In this document: one piece after another, positions 1-11,076 of the stretch
Position numbering within the stretch: the first letter of the stretch is position 1
How the letters are laid out: every line of letters begins with the position of its first letter
Assembly (NCBI GenBank): GCA_050084985.1
Contig: JBITNC010000001.1
Coordinates: 113,398,001-113,462,000 of the forward strand
DNA: 64,000 nucleotides
Source: Nageia nagi
Taxonomy: Eukaryota > Pinophyta
Direction: 5' to 3'
The notes under the pieces: generated by a model
What the model was told of the DNA's origin: nothing
The model's input: only the letters and a program-made list of their open reading frames with translations
Database searches by the model: none
Program-made: the position numbers and the translations under genes

Positions 1-430
1 TGACATCATTTGAGATCCATTCACCATGTGTAGGACTTCATCTAGGGAAGGCAATGGATAGTTATCCTTCTCTAAATCCTAATTAAAATATTTGATGTCT
101 ATGCATAATCTTATTTTACTGGACTTCTTTCTCATCAAGATAATAATGGCAACTCAAGTCAAGTGCCTTACAAGAAAAAAATCCCCAATTGAACCAAATT
201 CTAAATTTGTTGAAGGATCATTGGTTCTAGCAAAGGATTCAACATCCTTTATTTTTTTTGAAAAGGATTCATCCCTACCTTGAGAGGAATTGTATGAGTG
301 ATTATCATGAGATTATAAGTTTTCAACTGGTCATATGTCTAAGAAATCACATAGATATACTCTTGATATACTTTTATGATTTCCCTTTTTAAATGTCCCA
401 TACAAGATTTCTTGAGAAGGATATACTTTG
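1..430 (-). pseudogene. gypsy reverse transcriptase N-terminal part (element A)
   Basis: On the minus strand the degraded translation contains the segment that precedes plant gypsy RT domains (a tyrosine-aspartate-glutamine-leucine-lysine motif followed by an ITHTIPLK-like string at about 210-270). It then shows a KIRLCID-like strand and DNYPLPSLDEV near 20-110, which correspond to the first RT motifs. Stops and frameshifts interrupt it several times. The catalytic YxDD box would lie left of position 1. It follows RNase H with only a linker between, so no RT deletion has occurred. Confidence 0.7.
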
Positions 431-689
431 GTTTTGTTCTATCCCTAGGCTGATTTTCTCTATTTCCTCTACATTGATGTGTTCCTTAGGTCTATTCTCT
501 GGATCACATCCTAATCAAATAATATCTCCAACTCAATAAATCCTCTCATGAGTTTGTTGGTCTTAAGATGAAGGTAACCATCAACATATTCATCTTATTT
601 GCCTAACTAATCATCAAAATATGGTTGCTCTTGTTCTTATTTGATATGCTGGGAGGTGAAGATCTTTTGGCTAGCCATGAAGGCCTTTA

Positions 690-1270
690 TGTATTAGCCA
701 TTATCAAACACCTGAATTGCATCAATGTTATATGGCACAATGGGGGTATACAACATTTGGATGTTGAATTTCTTCACCTTAGTCCCTTCCACTAGTTGGA
801 AAGTACTTGCAACCACTGCTAATGAATCTGCTACCATGTTGTCCTTCCTTAGAATAGTACTAATGTTAAAGGCATTAAAGCCTTCTATAAAAATCCACAC
901 CCATAACTAGTATTGAATCAAATGAGTGTATTTGCATTCATATTCATTCCTAACTTACCTCACTACCAATTCCAATTCTCTGATGATAATCAGATTTTCC
1001 ACTCCTTTGGCTACTACCATCTTGATCCCTTGGATCAGAGCCTCATACTCTTTCATGTAGCAAGTGTAGGGGAACACCAATATGAAAGAGGCTTGGTACT
1101 TCTTCTTCTTAGGATTCTGCAACTCAATCCCTACTCCATCCCCCATTTTAGATTTGGACCCATCAAATCTAAGAGTCAAACATTCTTTTTCTAATTTCTT
1201 TCTTTGAGAGGTAGAGGTCGAGCTAGTGCTACTATCATCACTAGGAGGGAAGGAGAAACATTTAGACAAT
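690..1270 (-). pseudogene. RNase H domain located upstream of RT (element A)
   Basis: Minus-strand translation shows the RNase H start LRFDGSKSKMGDGVGIEL near 1120-1175, then EYEALIQGIK and a LIIIRELELVV strand near 960-1040. The tail ILRKDNMVADSLAV lies near 820-860. These match the first Asp, the helix Glu and the last Asp regions of RNase H. The third acidic site, normally in a GDSELV-type motif, reads RELEL here, so the copy has decayed. It lies directly between protease and reverse transcriptase. A type I fold of the archaeal-like plant kind is inference. Confidence 0.75.
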
Positions 1271-1394
1271 AGACTCCCAGATCTTCTTCTACCATGGATA
1301 CTAAATTGGTTCTATTGTACTTGATGATAGGATTCACTAGATATGGCTCACTTAGAACCTTAATTTGATTTGACACCCCCTTATAGGGGAGCCA

Positions 1395-1770
1395 AAAATA
1401 TTTGAAAATAGTAGACTAGTAGCCATTTAAAGTGCTTGACTAGTTACAACTGAGTAACAGATCATACTTCATTAGGATATTCATAACCTAGACATCAATG
1501 TATCCTATGATACAGGGCTCTAAAGTAATTTATATTCTCAAGTTATGTATCATTCCCATGAATTTTACCGATGTTTCATCCAACTGAGTGATCCCTTGTG
1601 GGCTCTTAGTGATAGGTAATTTCTAGGCTTAGCAAATCTTGAGAGGTATAATATTGGCACATGCCCCTAATTCCATCATACAGTTATGTAGATTCTTCAT
1701 GGCCACCCTCATAGTGAGTAAGAATGGTGGTATTGATCTATTACTTGTGTGTGTTTGGGCCTTATTGAGC
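1395..1770 (-). pseudogene. retropepsin-like protease (element A)
   Basis: The minus-strand translation contains ELGACANIIPLK, the counterpart of the D-L/T-G-A active-site loop of plant gypsy proteases, followed about 25 residues on by QLDETSVKFMG and a hydrophobic strand. The catalytic Asp reads Glu here (codon near 1672-1674). The stretch contains several stops. It is preceded by gag and followed by RNase H, as in the second gypsy element of the window. Confidence 0.65.
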
Positions 1771-2049
1771 CCCATCTAGATCTATGCAAGGGTAGGTTCT
1801 TCATATGCATTCATGAGAACCATTGGAGTAATGTTTGATGTGCCTTATTTTAGCTTCCTTGCACTAACCCCATTGATGTAATTCAAGATCCATTCTTGCA
1901 CATGGTCAATCTCCATAGCCTTGAGGAAGGTGATATTAGCTTTAGTATTCCTCATTACCTCAATTATGTCATAAGAAAAATCTTATAACTCATCATTGAG
2001 AAAAGTTATTTTCTTTCCTTTCATCACATCTTTGTCTTGTTGTGCAGGT

Positions 2050-3960
2050 ACCTTTTCTTGCTAGAGAGCTATCCTCTTTGGTTGGGGTTGAGCATTTTTG
2101 AAATGAGGAATTAGACTAGGTAGAGGTGGGTTATTATGTGAAACTAGATCTGATGGCACTTGCAAATTATTTGTAGGAATCAATTCTATCAAAGGTTCTC
2201 TTCTCCAAAAAGTATTCCCAAAACTTCTAGGATTCTCAAGTGTAGCATATATGGATTCTAAAGCTACATATTCGGGTTTAGGTAGATCATCTAATTTTGG
2301 CTCCCAATTGTTCCTAGCATGATAGAACTCAAACATCAAGGTCTCATCTTACTTGGTAGAGTTACTTAGCTCATTGCTCGGATAAGATTCAAAGTAATGT
2401 TGCTTTTCTTATTGGATGATGTTCACCATAATGAGGTACTCCAAACACGTGGGTTTAGGATGTGGCATGTTGTGAATTCTATACTAGGTAAGGAGCAGGA
2501 TCATCGCCATATCAAAGGCATTAACTTGGGGTTGATTCTTATCATTTACCAATTGGTTGGGTACATTATCTATGCCATTATTAGGGTTGGTATTCCATGT
2601 TTTGTTTGTCCTAGGATAATTAGGATTACATTATCTTTTGTTGCCTTGCACCTAATTTTTGTTGAACCCTACATTGGGCTATGAAGGACCCATATTTACC
2701 AATTTATTTAGTAGGTTTCTAGTGTTTTCTTGCTCTTTTTCTCTTTTTTTTTTCCATCTCTTTCTCCCTTTTTGATCAATTCCTACTCCCTCTTGGAGAG
2801 CTCTTAGTCTGGCTTTGAAATTCTATGGTTCCCTAGCAAGTTTCCCCAAGAGTTTGCATAATAGACTATTTAAATCCCCTTAGCTTGATGATAGTTGTAG
2901 GATATTTGGATAATTAGGTTATGTTACTCATCCTATGAATTGGACTATGAGCTCATATTCTAATGGAGTAGGTTGTGAAGGGGTAGTGGGAACAATAGCA
3001 TTGGAGGTGGTGGGCAAGGAATGAGAAGTATATGAAAGAGCCAAGGGGTTTAGTTGGACTACATTTATTATCATGGGGATATTGGATAGTTAAGGGGAAA
3101 TGGTATTTGGGAGACTAGGTTACACTAGAGACTATGAATTATTTAGGTTTAGGTTTCCTATTAGATGCATTAGGTCCATGGCCTTTTTTTCCTTAATTTT
3201 CTATTTAAGTTTCTTCTCCATGATGGATGTAGTAGTATAGGTTTGTTGTAAGGTTCTAATGCCTACTCCTTTCCATAAGAAGGCTGTTATGAAGGGGTAA
3301 AGTACTCTAAAATATATCTATACTACAAATTCCTAGCTTACTATGTGTGGTTTGGTAATCTTGGATTAGGCTTTTTGAAATCGATCATTGAAGTTTCTCA
3401 TGGGCTCATGAGTAAACTTCTTCATGTGGATGAATTGCTCAATAAGAATGTTAGGATCTATGGTTACCTGAAACCTTTGTAAGAAATCTTCTTTTAACTG
3501 ATCCCATGTGGTAATGGACCTAGGTATTAGACTAATATACTAGTCTCTTTCCTGACCTTGTAGAGTGTAAGGTAACAATCTACCATCCACATACTCATGC
3601 TCAACATGTAATCAGGTGAGAGCATCAATGTAGTACTAGATGCGATCTTCTATTGATGTGATACTATTAGGATCATACTTTGGAATATGATTCTCATAAT
3701 TGCATGGTAGCTCATGTTGTTCACCAATAATGTTGATAGGTCTTGTTTTCAACCATCTTGGGGGTGCCTCTTCTTCTTCCATATCAGTTTCTTCTTATAT
3801 AATGAAAGGTAAAACTATATGAATGGAATTTTCTCTTTATGGTTGAGATACTTCTAGTTTGACACTCAATTGCATAGGATGCAAGAATGGAATCAAGTAC
3901 TTAGGACTAGTGAAGGATGTGTCAGACAAGGTGGATGTGGAAGTGTCTCCTAGAACTCAA
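2050..3960 (-). pseudogene. gypsy gag polyprotein remnant (element A)
   Basis: The strongest piece is at about 3375-3515 on the minus strand: WDQLKEDFLQRF, then a stretch ending HEPMRNFNDRFQKA. This is the Retrotrans_gag core pattern (W..L...F..RF, later L...F..RF). A further open stretch of about 92 codons lies at 2061-2339 and is proline- and asparagine-rich like a gag-protease linker. Frame is repeatedly lost. No CCHC zinc knuckle is convincingly visible. Confidence 0.6.
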
Positions 3961-4119
3961 AGATGACTTTCATTAGACTCTTTGAAGGATGACTCATATC
4001 TAGATTTATGTTGATCCTTTCTAGGCCTCAAGTTATAACCAATTGGGCCTTTCTTAGTTCCTAGATTGGCAAGGTGTAACAAAGAAATAACACTAGCTTA
4101 AACAAAAATACAAGTTCAA

Positions 4120-4138
4120 GCCCTCCTTCTAACACCAA
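4120..4138 (-). other. primer-binding site (element A)
   Basis: Five bases inside the LTR end, the minus strand reads TGGTGTTAGAAGGAGGG. It starts with the TGG expected for the complement of a tRNA 3' CCA end. I cannot assign the tRNA species. Confidence 0.5.
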
Positions 4139-5601
4139 TCAATGTTGGGTGGTTTTTTTTCCTACCCTAGAGTAGTGAGAAAAATTCCAACACCTCAGGT
4201 GAAAATATGTTACTCCCTCCCATTATGGGGACTAGTTACCCTAAAGGTTAGCTTCATAACTTGAGCAAAGATAACTTAGGGAATGGTTGAGATGTTTAAA
4301 GCTACCACTAACATGAATATCATGTGTGGATTCAAGGTACTTTGAGTTTTATGTTTGGGTTTGGCCTAAGTTATTTCTAAAAATGATAAAAAGGGAAATT
4401 AGGGTGCAAAAATCATAAAAAAGTGTAAAATAAAATAAAGAAAAAAGTGGTGGAGAGATCATGGGTAGTAAGATACAATGGTAGACATGCAAACTCACTA
4501 GCTTGAGATAATATCCTTGAAATTCAACTCACTAGGTCTTGTTGCAGATTCTAAGCACCCTTTATTCACTCCATTAGCCAACGACATGAATGGCTTAGTG
4601 GATGGAGTGTGAAGCCATGGTAAGGATGAAGTATGGTGGGAAGGAGATATGATTGAAGGACCTAGGTAAAGTTCCTATAGTGAGTGACATTAGTGATACA
4701 TTTCAAGGTATCCAAGCCTAAATTGCAAATGGTAAAATATCATCAATCAGATGCCAATCAATCACTTCATAATATATACAAGCACTCTTTTATCCACTTT
4801 AGGGAAATTTACAAGATGCACCAAGCAATTGAATCAACATAAAGCAATGATAGAATGAACTAGATAGCACTATCACTCATTCAATCATATTCACCATTCC
4901 AACACGAGTAAGCATCTAAATCACAATTGCATTAACATACACCATATTTAACAATTTAAAGAAATTTTGGTCTTGCAAGAAAAAGTTTCTTGAATTGGTA
5001 AAATTGTCCATCCTCTTGAAAATGAACCAAAATTGGGTATAAATAGTTTTGGGAAAACCAATAGTGTTTCCCTAACCCTAATCAAGAAATGAAGTGCAGT
5101 CCAATAGAAATATGCCACTTGGAATTACAAAATCTCTTCCAAACTTATGGTAGCAAATCCTCATCCTTCACAAGTTTGGGAATAAAATAATATTTTGAAA
5201 TTTCTTACTAAAAATAAAACTTTTTAAAAAATAAACTAAAATAATGTTTATGCCAATGGTAGGCCCATTCCTACAACTTGATTATCGAAGCTTTCCTTCA
5301 AGAATCTTACTGTAAGTTCTAATCCATGTAGCATATCTTAAAACTTCAACTTGCTTACAATAATATTATCTTTTACCTCATCGATCAGCCTCTACATCTT
5401 TATCTTCCATGTGTGGGTTCCCAACGCATGCCTCAAGTGACTTCCTATGATGCCCTCCTTCACTCCTTGATCGCTTGTGCAAGCCCACCTAAGCAATGTG
5501 ATAAGTTCTAGAATTCAAATTTTATCTTCTACCTTAGAATCTAGTGTAAAAGATGAAGAGGAGTTAAATTTGAATTTGGGAAAAATGAGCTTGTAAGCTT
5601 G

Positions 5602-5609
5602 TATTTATA
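5602..5609 (-). promoter_or_regulatory. TATA box of element A LTR
   Basis: Minus strand reads TATAAATA in the context CCTATAAATACAAGC. It lies between the palindrome array (upstream in the transcription sense) and the primer site (downstream), as expected for an LTR promoter. Confidence 0.6.
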
Positions 5610-5765
5610 GGCATTTTTAGGTTTCCAAGCAACCCTAGTCAACTAGGCAAGGGAGGAATTGATCTTAGCCATTCGAATGGTTGACCTCAAGATGCATGCA
5701 TAATTAATTTTTGCTCCCAAGCCATTGGAGACTAGACATGGGGGATTTGGGGCTCCTTTAGGGCT

Positions 5766-6732
5766 AGTGCATGCCCAAAAAACATAATATTTTATCTTCC
5801 TAGGGTATGCACTCATCATGGGGGTGCTTTCTCACTATTTTCCATATTCTCATGCTCCCAACTCATCTATCTTAGCCCTTCATGATCAAGATATGACTTG
5901 AATTTGTCCATTTTCACTTCTCTTAATGTCCTAGCTTGCCAATTTTTCCCAATGAACTGACCTAGAACACCATCTAGGCCTAGCACATGATTTCAAAAGA
6001 TAAGATTTTATCTTTTCAAAATGTGCACCCAACTCTTTGGTTCTTCTAGTTTAGATGCATGATCCATAAAGTTAAGATTTTATCTTTCTAAGGTATGCAT
6101 TGGGTTTCAAATGGCCAAAATTGCTTCATTTTGGTTTTTTGTTCCTAGGACTTAGTTGATTCTTCATGTTTTCTTATCATGATGTATTCCCAAGCTTGGT
6201 GCATACTCCCAAAAGTTAAAAATTTATCTTTTTGAGGCATGCACCATCCCCTCTAGTCTTACTGGAGCTGGATTCAGGCTTCGAGGCTCCATGCCTTAGC
6301 CAAATTTCACACTTCAATCTAATTGGATGCCTTCTTGCCCCTAGTGCATGCTCCCAAAAGATAAAATTTTATATTTTTGAGGCATGTACCAACCTTCTGG
6401 GTGGGTGTGCTTTGATCCTTTATCTTCCAAACTCATCTTGGCAACCTCTTGGCTTAGGTACATGCTTCCAAAATTAAAAAAATTATCTTTTTGAGGCATG
6501 CACCAACCTTGAGATATCTCATGCTAGCTCTTTTCATCTTTCATTCTATCCTAGGTGCCTCTACGAGCCTAGTTTATATCCTAGAAAGATAAAATTTTAT
6601 CTATTCATGGCATGCATTGGGTCTGGGACTAACCTAGTTCAACTTTTTGAACTTGAACTCCAGATCGAGCTTCCTCCTGGACTGAGTACATGTCCTAAAG
6701 AGAAAACATTTTATATTCTTGCAGCATGCACC
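5766..6732 (-). repeat. array of eight 48-bp palindromes in LTR U3
   Basis: Each unit runs GGTGCATGC, a short spacer, AGATAAAATTTTATCT, a short spacer, GCATGCACC, with variations, so it is a near-palindrome with an AT centre and GCATGC arms. Units lie at 5766-5813, 5981-6029, 6053-6100, 6198-6245, 6343-6390, 6457-6504, 6571-6618 and 6685-6732. The last four start exactly 114 bp apart; earlier gaps are 145, 145, 72 and 215. The DNA between units has diverged much more than the cores. Confidence 0.85.
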
Positions 6733-7099
6733 AAGCCTAGGAGTGGCCCAAACTTGCTTAGTTTGGTTTAGACTAGACATAAGTTCTCTAGTTTCACCCA
6801 AATTCAACCTAAATTTTCTAGACTTAGCCATTTTTGAGGATTATAGCTTTCATCATGACATGAACAAGATTGGGCAGTTGGGCAGTTGAATACATTTAGG
6901 TGATGGGAAGATAGATGTGTTTTCTAGTCAGGCAAAGATAGGGAGGGATAGTAAAAAAATGGTGTCACTTGAGTGTGAGTTGCAAAGGGTCCCAAAATTA
7001 CGAGATTTTGGGATGGGTTATGTAGGGCACAACACATTCAAGCCCCACCAATGTACAAAATAAGAGGTGAGGAACTGACTTAGAATGTCATCCTAGACT

Positions 7100-7910
7100 T
7101 GGACTACGTAGAAGAAAGAGAGGATGTAGAGCCAAAACCATCCCACCCTGAGTATATAAGACCAAAACATAGGTCCCCACCATAAAAGATTTCATCTCCA
7201 CTAACAAGTTGTCAAGAGTAGAACCATTAAGAGATTGAGACAAAGGAGAATCAACATAAAATAGGACTTCAATCTCTAAGGGATTCAAGGATAAATACTC
7301 AGGATGATACTTCTCCCCCACATATAGGAAAAGATTTACAACAAGGGAAAGCTTCCACCCATGCTAGAGAGGCAAGAATGCTCCACACTAACAATTGTGG
7401 CTCCAAATTCTTGGTAAAAGACCAAATCATTACACCCTTTATATTCACCTACACCAAGAGCCACTAGAGAGAATCGTTGTTGGATCGATGAGCCTACAAA
7501 AGAGGTAGTCTCCACCATAAAATAGTCCATCCCCACCATTAAATTGCCAAGAGTGGAAACACTCAATGTCAAAGACAAAGGAGAATCAATACAAAATTGG
7601 TATCCAATCTCTAAGGGAAAGAAGCATGAATCTAGGGAGAAATCTTGAGTATGATACTCCCACCCTACAAATAGGGAAAATCTTCGATAAAGGACATGTT
7701 CCTAAGAACACTAGAGAAGTAAGAATGCTCCACACTTATGACCACAACTCCAACTTCTTGGAAAGTGACTAAATAATGCAATCTTCGAAGTCTCTTGCAC
7801 CATGAACCATCAAAGAGAACCTATTCAAGGTTGATGAGCCCACATCTCCCACTATAAGAGCTTTAAAAAAGATAGGGAGGTTAACAACAAGAGGTATGCC
7901 CTCCAAGTTA
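7100..7910. repeat. imperfect tandem repeat, unit about 335 bp
   Basis: The motif CCACCATAAAA and its following sequence start near 7177 and 7512, with a weaker start near 7849. Shared landmarks include 'gagacaaaggagaatcaa'/'aagacaaaggagaatcaa', 'tctctaaggga' and 'aagaatgctccacact'. Minus-strand reading frames of 60-80 codons run through each unit. They share a SSIQQRFSLVALG / SSTLNRFSLMVHG-like segment, so the repeat may derive from a repetitive coding sequence. I do not recognise the protein. Confidence 0.6.
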
Positions 7911-8179
7911 ACCATCGAGAAACTCTAAATGATAACATGAGAGCTTACAGTACTCTATAGATCAAAATCATCCAAACTTGTTGAGCCCAATCCACCACCA
8001 CTTCCAAAGCCAACCTTACTACCATCCCTAAACCCATTATGTCCTCCTCCTCTTAACACCTTCCTAGAGTGAGTCACCCCAAACCTTAGAGAAGCATGAG
8101 GAAGCGAAGCATAGCATAAAAAATAACAAATATAATACCCAATGAATGGAAAAAGAGCAAAATAAGTTATGTTCAATAA

Positions 8180-9864
8180 TATGTATTATGTTAAATTAAT
8201 TAAATTATACAATTTATTATCAGAATGAAAAAGATATGTAAATGTAAAAATAAATATATATAAAGTAAAGGTTCTAGAGTGAAAGATGGTATCTATTTAG
8301 TGATGTTTTCTTAACTTGATGTTAACCTTTGAACCTTGGTTCTTGATTCCTCCTTAGGTATACATGTGCCCTGAAATAAGGAAATCAAATATTAAAACCA
8401 CCTAGATTGATGGGTAGATTTCAAGGGATTTATCTTAATAAGTGTATCCCTTGATAAGCTATTAGATCCTAAGTTCTTTATCTAAGTGATTGAAATAAAA
8501 AGTAAAAAATAAAAATACATTAATAATAGTTTGACTTGATATGAGATGCATAATTATGCAAGGGTTGTTACAAAAAGTGTTGTGGTGATTCAAGAATATG
8601 TTATGACATTCTTTTGGTAAGTTGCAATGATCTTAAGGAACATTGCAACAATTTTTATGGGGTATGTGGTTGATCATAATTTTTGTGATATTTAGACAGG
8701 AAGATAAATGACCAATATGTTTACTAAGTACATTGAAGCTAGAGGCATGTGATAGAGTTGCTAACAAGATGATAAGGATGGAAAAGAAAGGTTGTTTAAT
8801 TGTGTGATCTCTTATTTATTATTCCATCTACATTGTATCCAAATGAGACATCTTTTGATAACATGCTCATAAAAAAGAGATCCAATTTAGAGATGCTTTT
8901 TAACTTCTCATGTAAAAGAGATCCAAGTTAGAGATGCTTTTTATAACTTGCTTATATAAAAGAAATCCAAGTTATAAATTTTCCTTTTAAGAGAGTTATC
9001 CCATTGATTAAAAAAACTTGATATGAATTGTGGAAGTTAGAATAATTATATTGAAATGATAAAAAAAAAGGCCCATTAACTAAGTTTAATAACTAAAATA
9101 TTGCAATAGCATCTTATTTTATAAACATCTTCAAAGTTATTTATACATTCTCCTATGTTTGTTCAAGATGGATCCACATTTATTCATTATTACTCAAATT
9201 CTACAAGAATTTAAATTTAAGAACATATGATTGAAATTTGAAATCCATAAAATTATTAAGCTAAAATCAAATCCATAAAATCATAATTATCTTGATATTT
9301 AATCTTGATATAATTTTTAATAAATTATTTTATAATAATTTCTATTATTTATTTTATGGATTCTGATTTAATAACATTTGATTTTGATTAGAAATAATCA
9401 AATTCTACAATAATCGTTTTACATCAATTTAAATTTGATAATATTAATATTCTAGATATAATTTTTAATGAATTATTTTAATAAAATTATTATTATTTAA
9501 TTTATGAAATAAAAGATGAAATCAAGTCTGTATAGTTATTATTCTTGTTGTTTATTTTAATAATGTATTAAAATCAATAAAATAATTCTTAATCCATAAA
9601 TAAATATCATCAATATAAATAATTTTTAATAATCCATAAATAAATAACAATAATACCTTCTACATCAATCAAATTCAATAACATTTACTGTTCCTTATTC
9701 ACCTTAATTAAAAGGTATTATTATCCTAACATTTTTCTAACTAGTCATTTTTCACATTACAGAGTTATCATGTTACAATACTTTGCTATGCGTATGTTTA
9801 ATTCATAATCCAATGATATCTTCAATTTAAATACACGATCTTAAATTCATAATTCATTGAATCT
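8180..9864. other. AT-rich spacer, no gene seen
   Basis: No coding or RNA gene is supported. A small tandem motif (GAGATCCAA plus about 30 bases) repeats near 8877, 8918 and 8962. The part 9040-9720 is strongly AT-rich with many imperfect ATTATT/TTTAAT repeats. Confidence 0.6.
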
Positions 9865-9959
9865 AAACTAGAGGACTCTACTTGATCAAGTGTCACATAA
9901 TAATTAGTTTTTAAAACTAATTATTATGTGACACTTGATCAAGTAGAGTCCTCTAGTTT
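9865..9959. repeat. perfect 95-bp palindrome (47-bp arms, 1-nt centre)
   Basis: Bases 9865-9911 are the exact reverse complement of 9913-9959, with a single T at 9912. The arms include CTTGATCAAG and GTGTCACATAATAATTAG. Just outside, the similarity resumes (ATCTAAA against TTTAGAT) after a few extra T residues on the right. No clear target duplication is visible. Confidence 0.95.
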
Positions 9960-11076
9960 TTTTTAGATAGTCCTAATTTTCAATCTTTCCAAGCTTTTTC
10001 TTTGGCATGTCAATTTAGATAATTTTTTTCTGTTTTACTTTTCTTGAAGAATTTTGTTGAAATAGGCACACGCATAGAAACAAAGCCACCCACCGAGATA
10101 ATGAAATCAAAAAGCAAAAGTGGACTTTAAACAAACACCCACAATTAGAATTTATACTATAATATTGTCTATAGTGAAATATACTTTCAGATCAATCTTT
10201 CTTTATAACGTAACTTGCTTGGCATGGCCTCATTGAATTGAGGTCTCGATCTATTTTGACTTATTTGGAATGCATAGATGGATAAAGTCTTTCTAGCTTA
10301 TTAAGTTATAACAAAAGACAAAGTGACTATTAGGCCTTCTATATTATTAGAAAAGTACAAATATGTCCTTATCACCTTTTGTAAGAATCAATATCTACTC
10401 TTTAATGCTTGCATTGAATGCTCTCAATAGAACATTAAATAAATAACAAGCGGGGGTGTTGTCATAGGCTGTAATGACATAAGTCCAGCCAAACAAATCT
10501 TTAAAACCTTATGACAAGACAAAAGGTGATGAACTTTTTTTTTTTGGCTTTTTATGCTCGATTCTTATGAAGAGTGCAAAGAAAACTTTACATTCTCCAC
10601 TATAGACCAAGCTCAATTCCTTAAATATATATGGCTTTGAGATTCGGTGAACCAAATGGGTCTCATTCTGCAACAACACTAAACTCCAATATAGATAATT
10701 TACATAAAAGATCCAAAACAAAAATCCCACTTCGAAGCCTAAGGGGACCAGAGCAGTCATCTAAATCCCATGTTAGTCCCCTGTCCTACTAAATCAAACA
10801 GTGATAATGGGTATCCATCCCCATCACAAAAAAATTAGATGAGAATAACCTCGTACCTCTAACTCTCTCACAGTGGGAATCTAATTCAGATATACAATTC
10901 ATTGATCAAAACAGAGATGTGGCCTCGTAAAACTAGCATGCATTGGGATAAGCCAAGGCATGCAACCCCGTTTGGAATCAACATTTCTTCAAGAACTTGT
11001 GCTTGTAAATGTATCATATGATTCTACAAATTTAGACTCGTATATATTTCATAAATATAATTGCAACAGGAGCAGT
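9960..11076. other. 3' flank of the bHLH gene, no other gene seen
   Basis: This stretch presumably includes the 3' untranslated region of the minus-strand gene that stops at 11077. No canonical AATAAA was found on the minus strand close to the stop. Short open frames (for example 10509-10760 minus) have no recognisable motif. Confidence 0.5.

Larger units (their letters stand above)
1..7034 (-). mobile_element. Ty3/gypsy LTR retrotransposon A, cut by window start
   Basis: Read on the minus strand from 7034 to 1: LTR, primer-binding site, gag, aspartic protease, RNase H and the beginning of reverse transcriptase. The rest of pol and the 3' LTR lie outside the window. Many in-frame stops and frameshifts show the copy is dead. 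The order protease, RNase H, reverse transcriptase matches the second gypsy element (29911-46184). It fits plant Tat-like elements with two RNase H domains; the lineage is inference from remembered family architecture. Confidence 0.85.
4143..7034 (-). repeat. 5' LTR of gypsy element A (about 2.9 kb)
   Basis: On the plus strand the segment starts TGTTG at 4143 and ends CAACA at 7034, giving 5-bp inverted ends around TG...CA. The inner end abuts the primer site. The minus-strand TATA box at 5602-5609 divides it into U3 (about 5640-7034, with the palindrome array) and R-U5 (4143 to about 5575). The outer boundary rests only on the matching inverted ends, because the partner LTR and target duplication are outside the window. 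The short ORFs inside it have no recognisable product. Confidence 0.6.
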
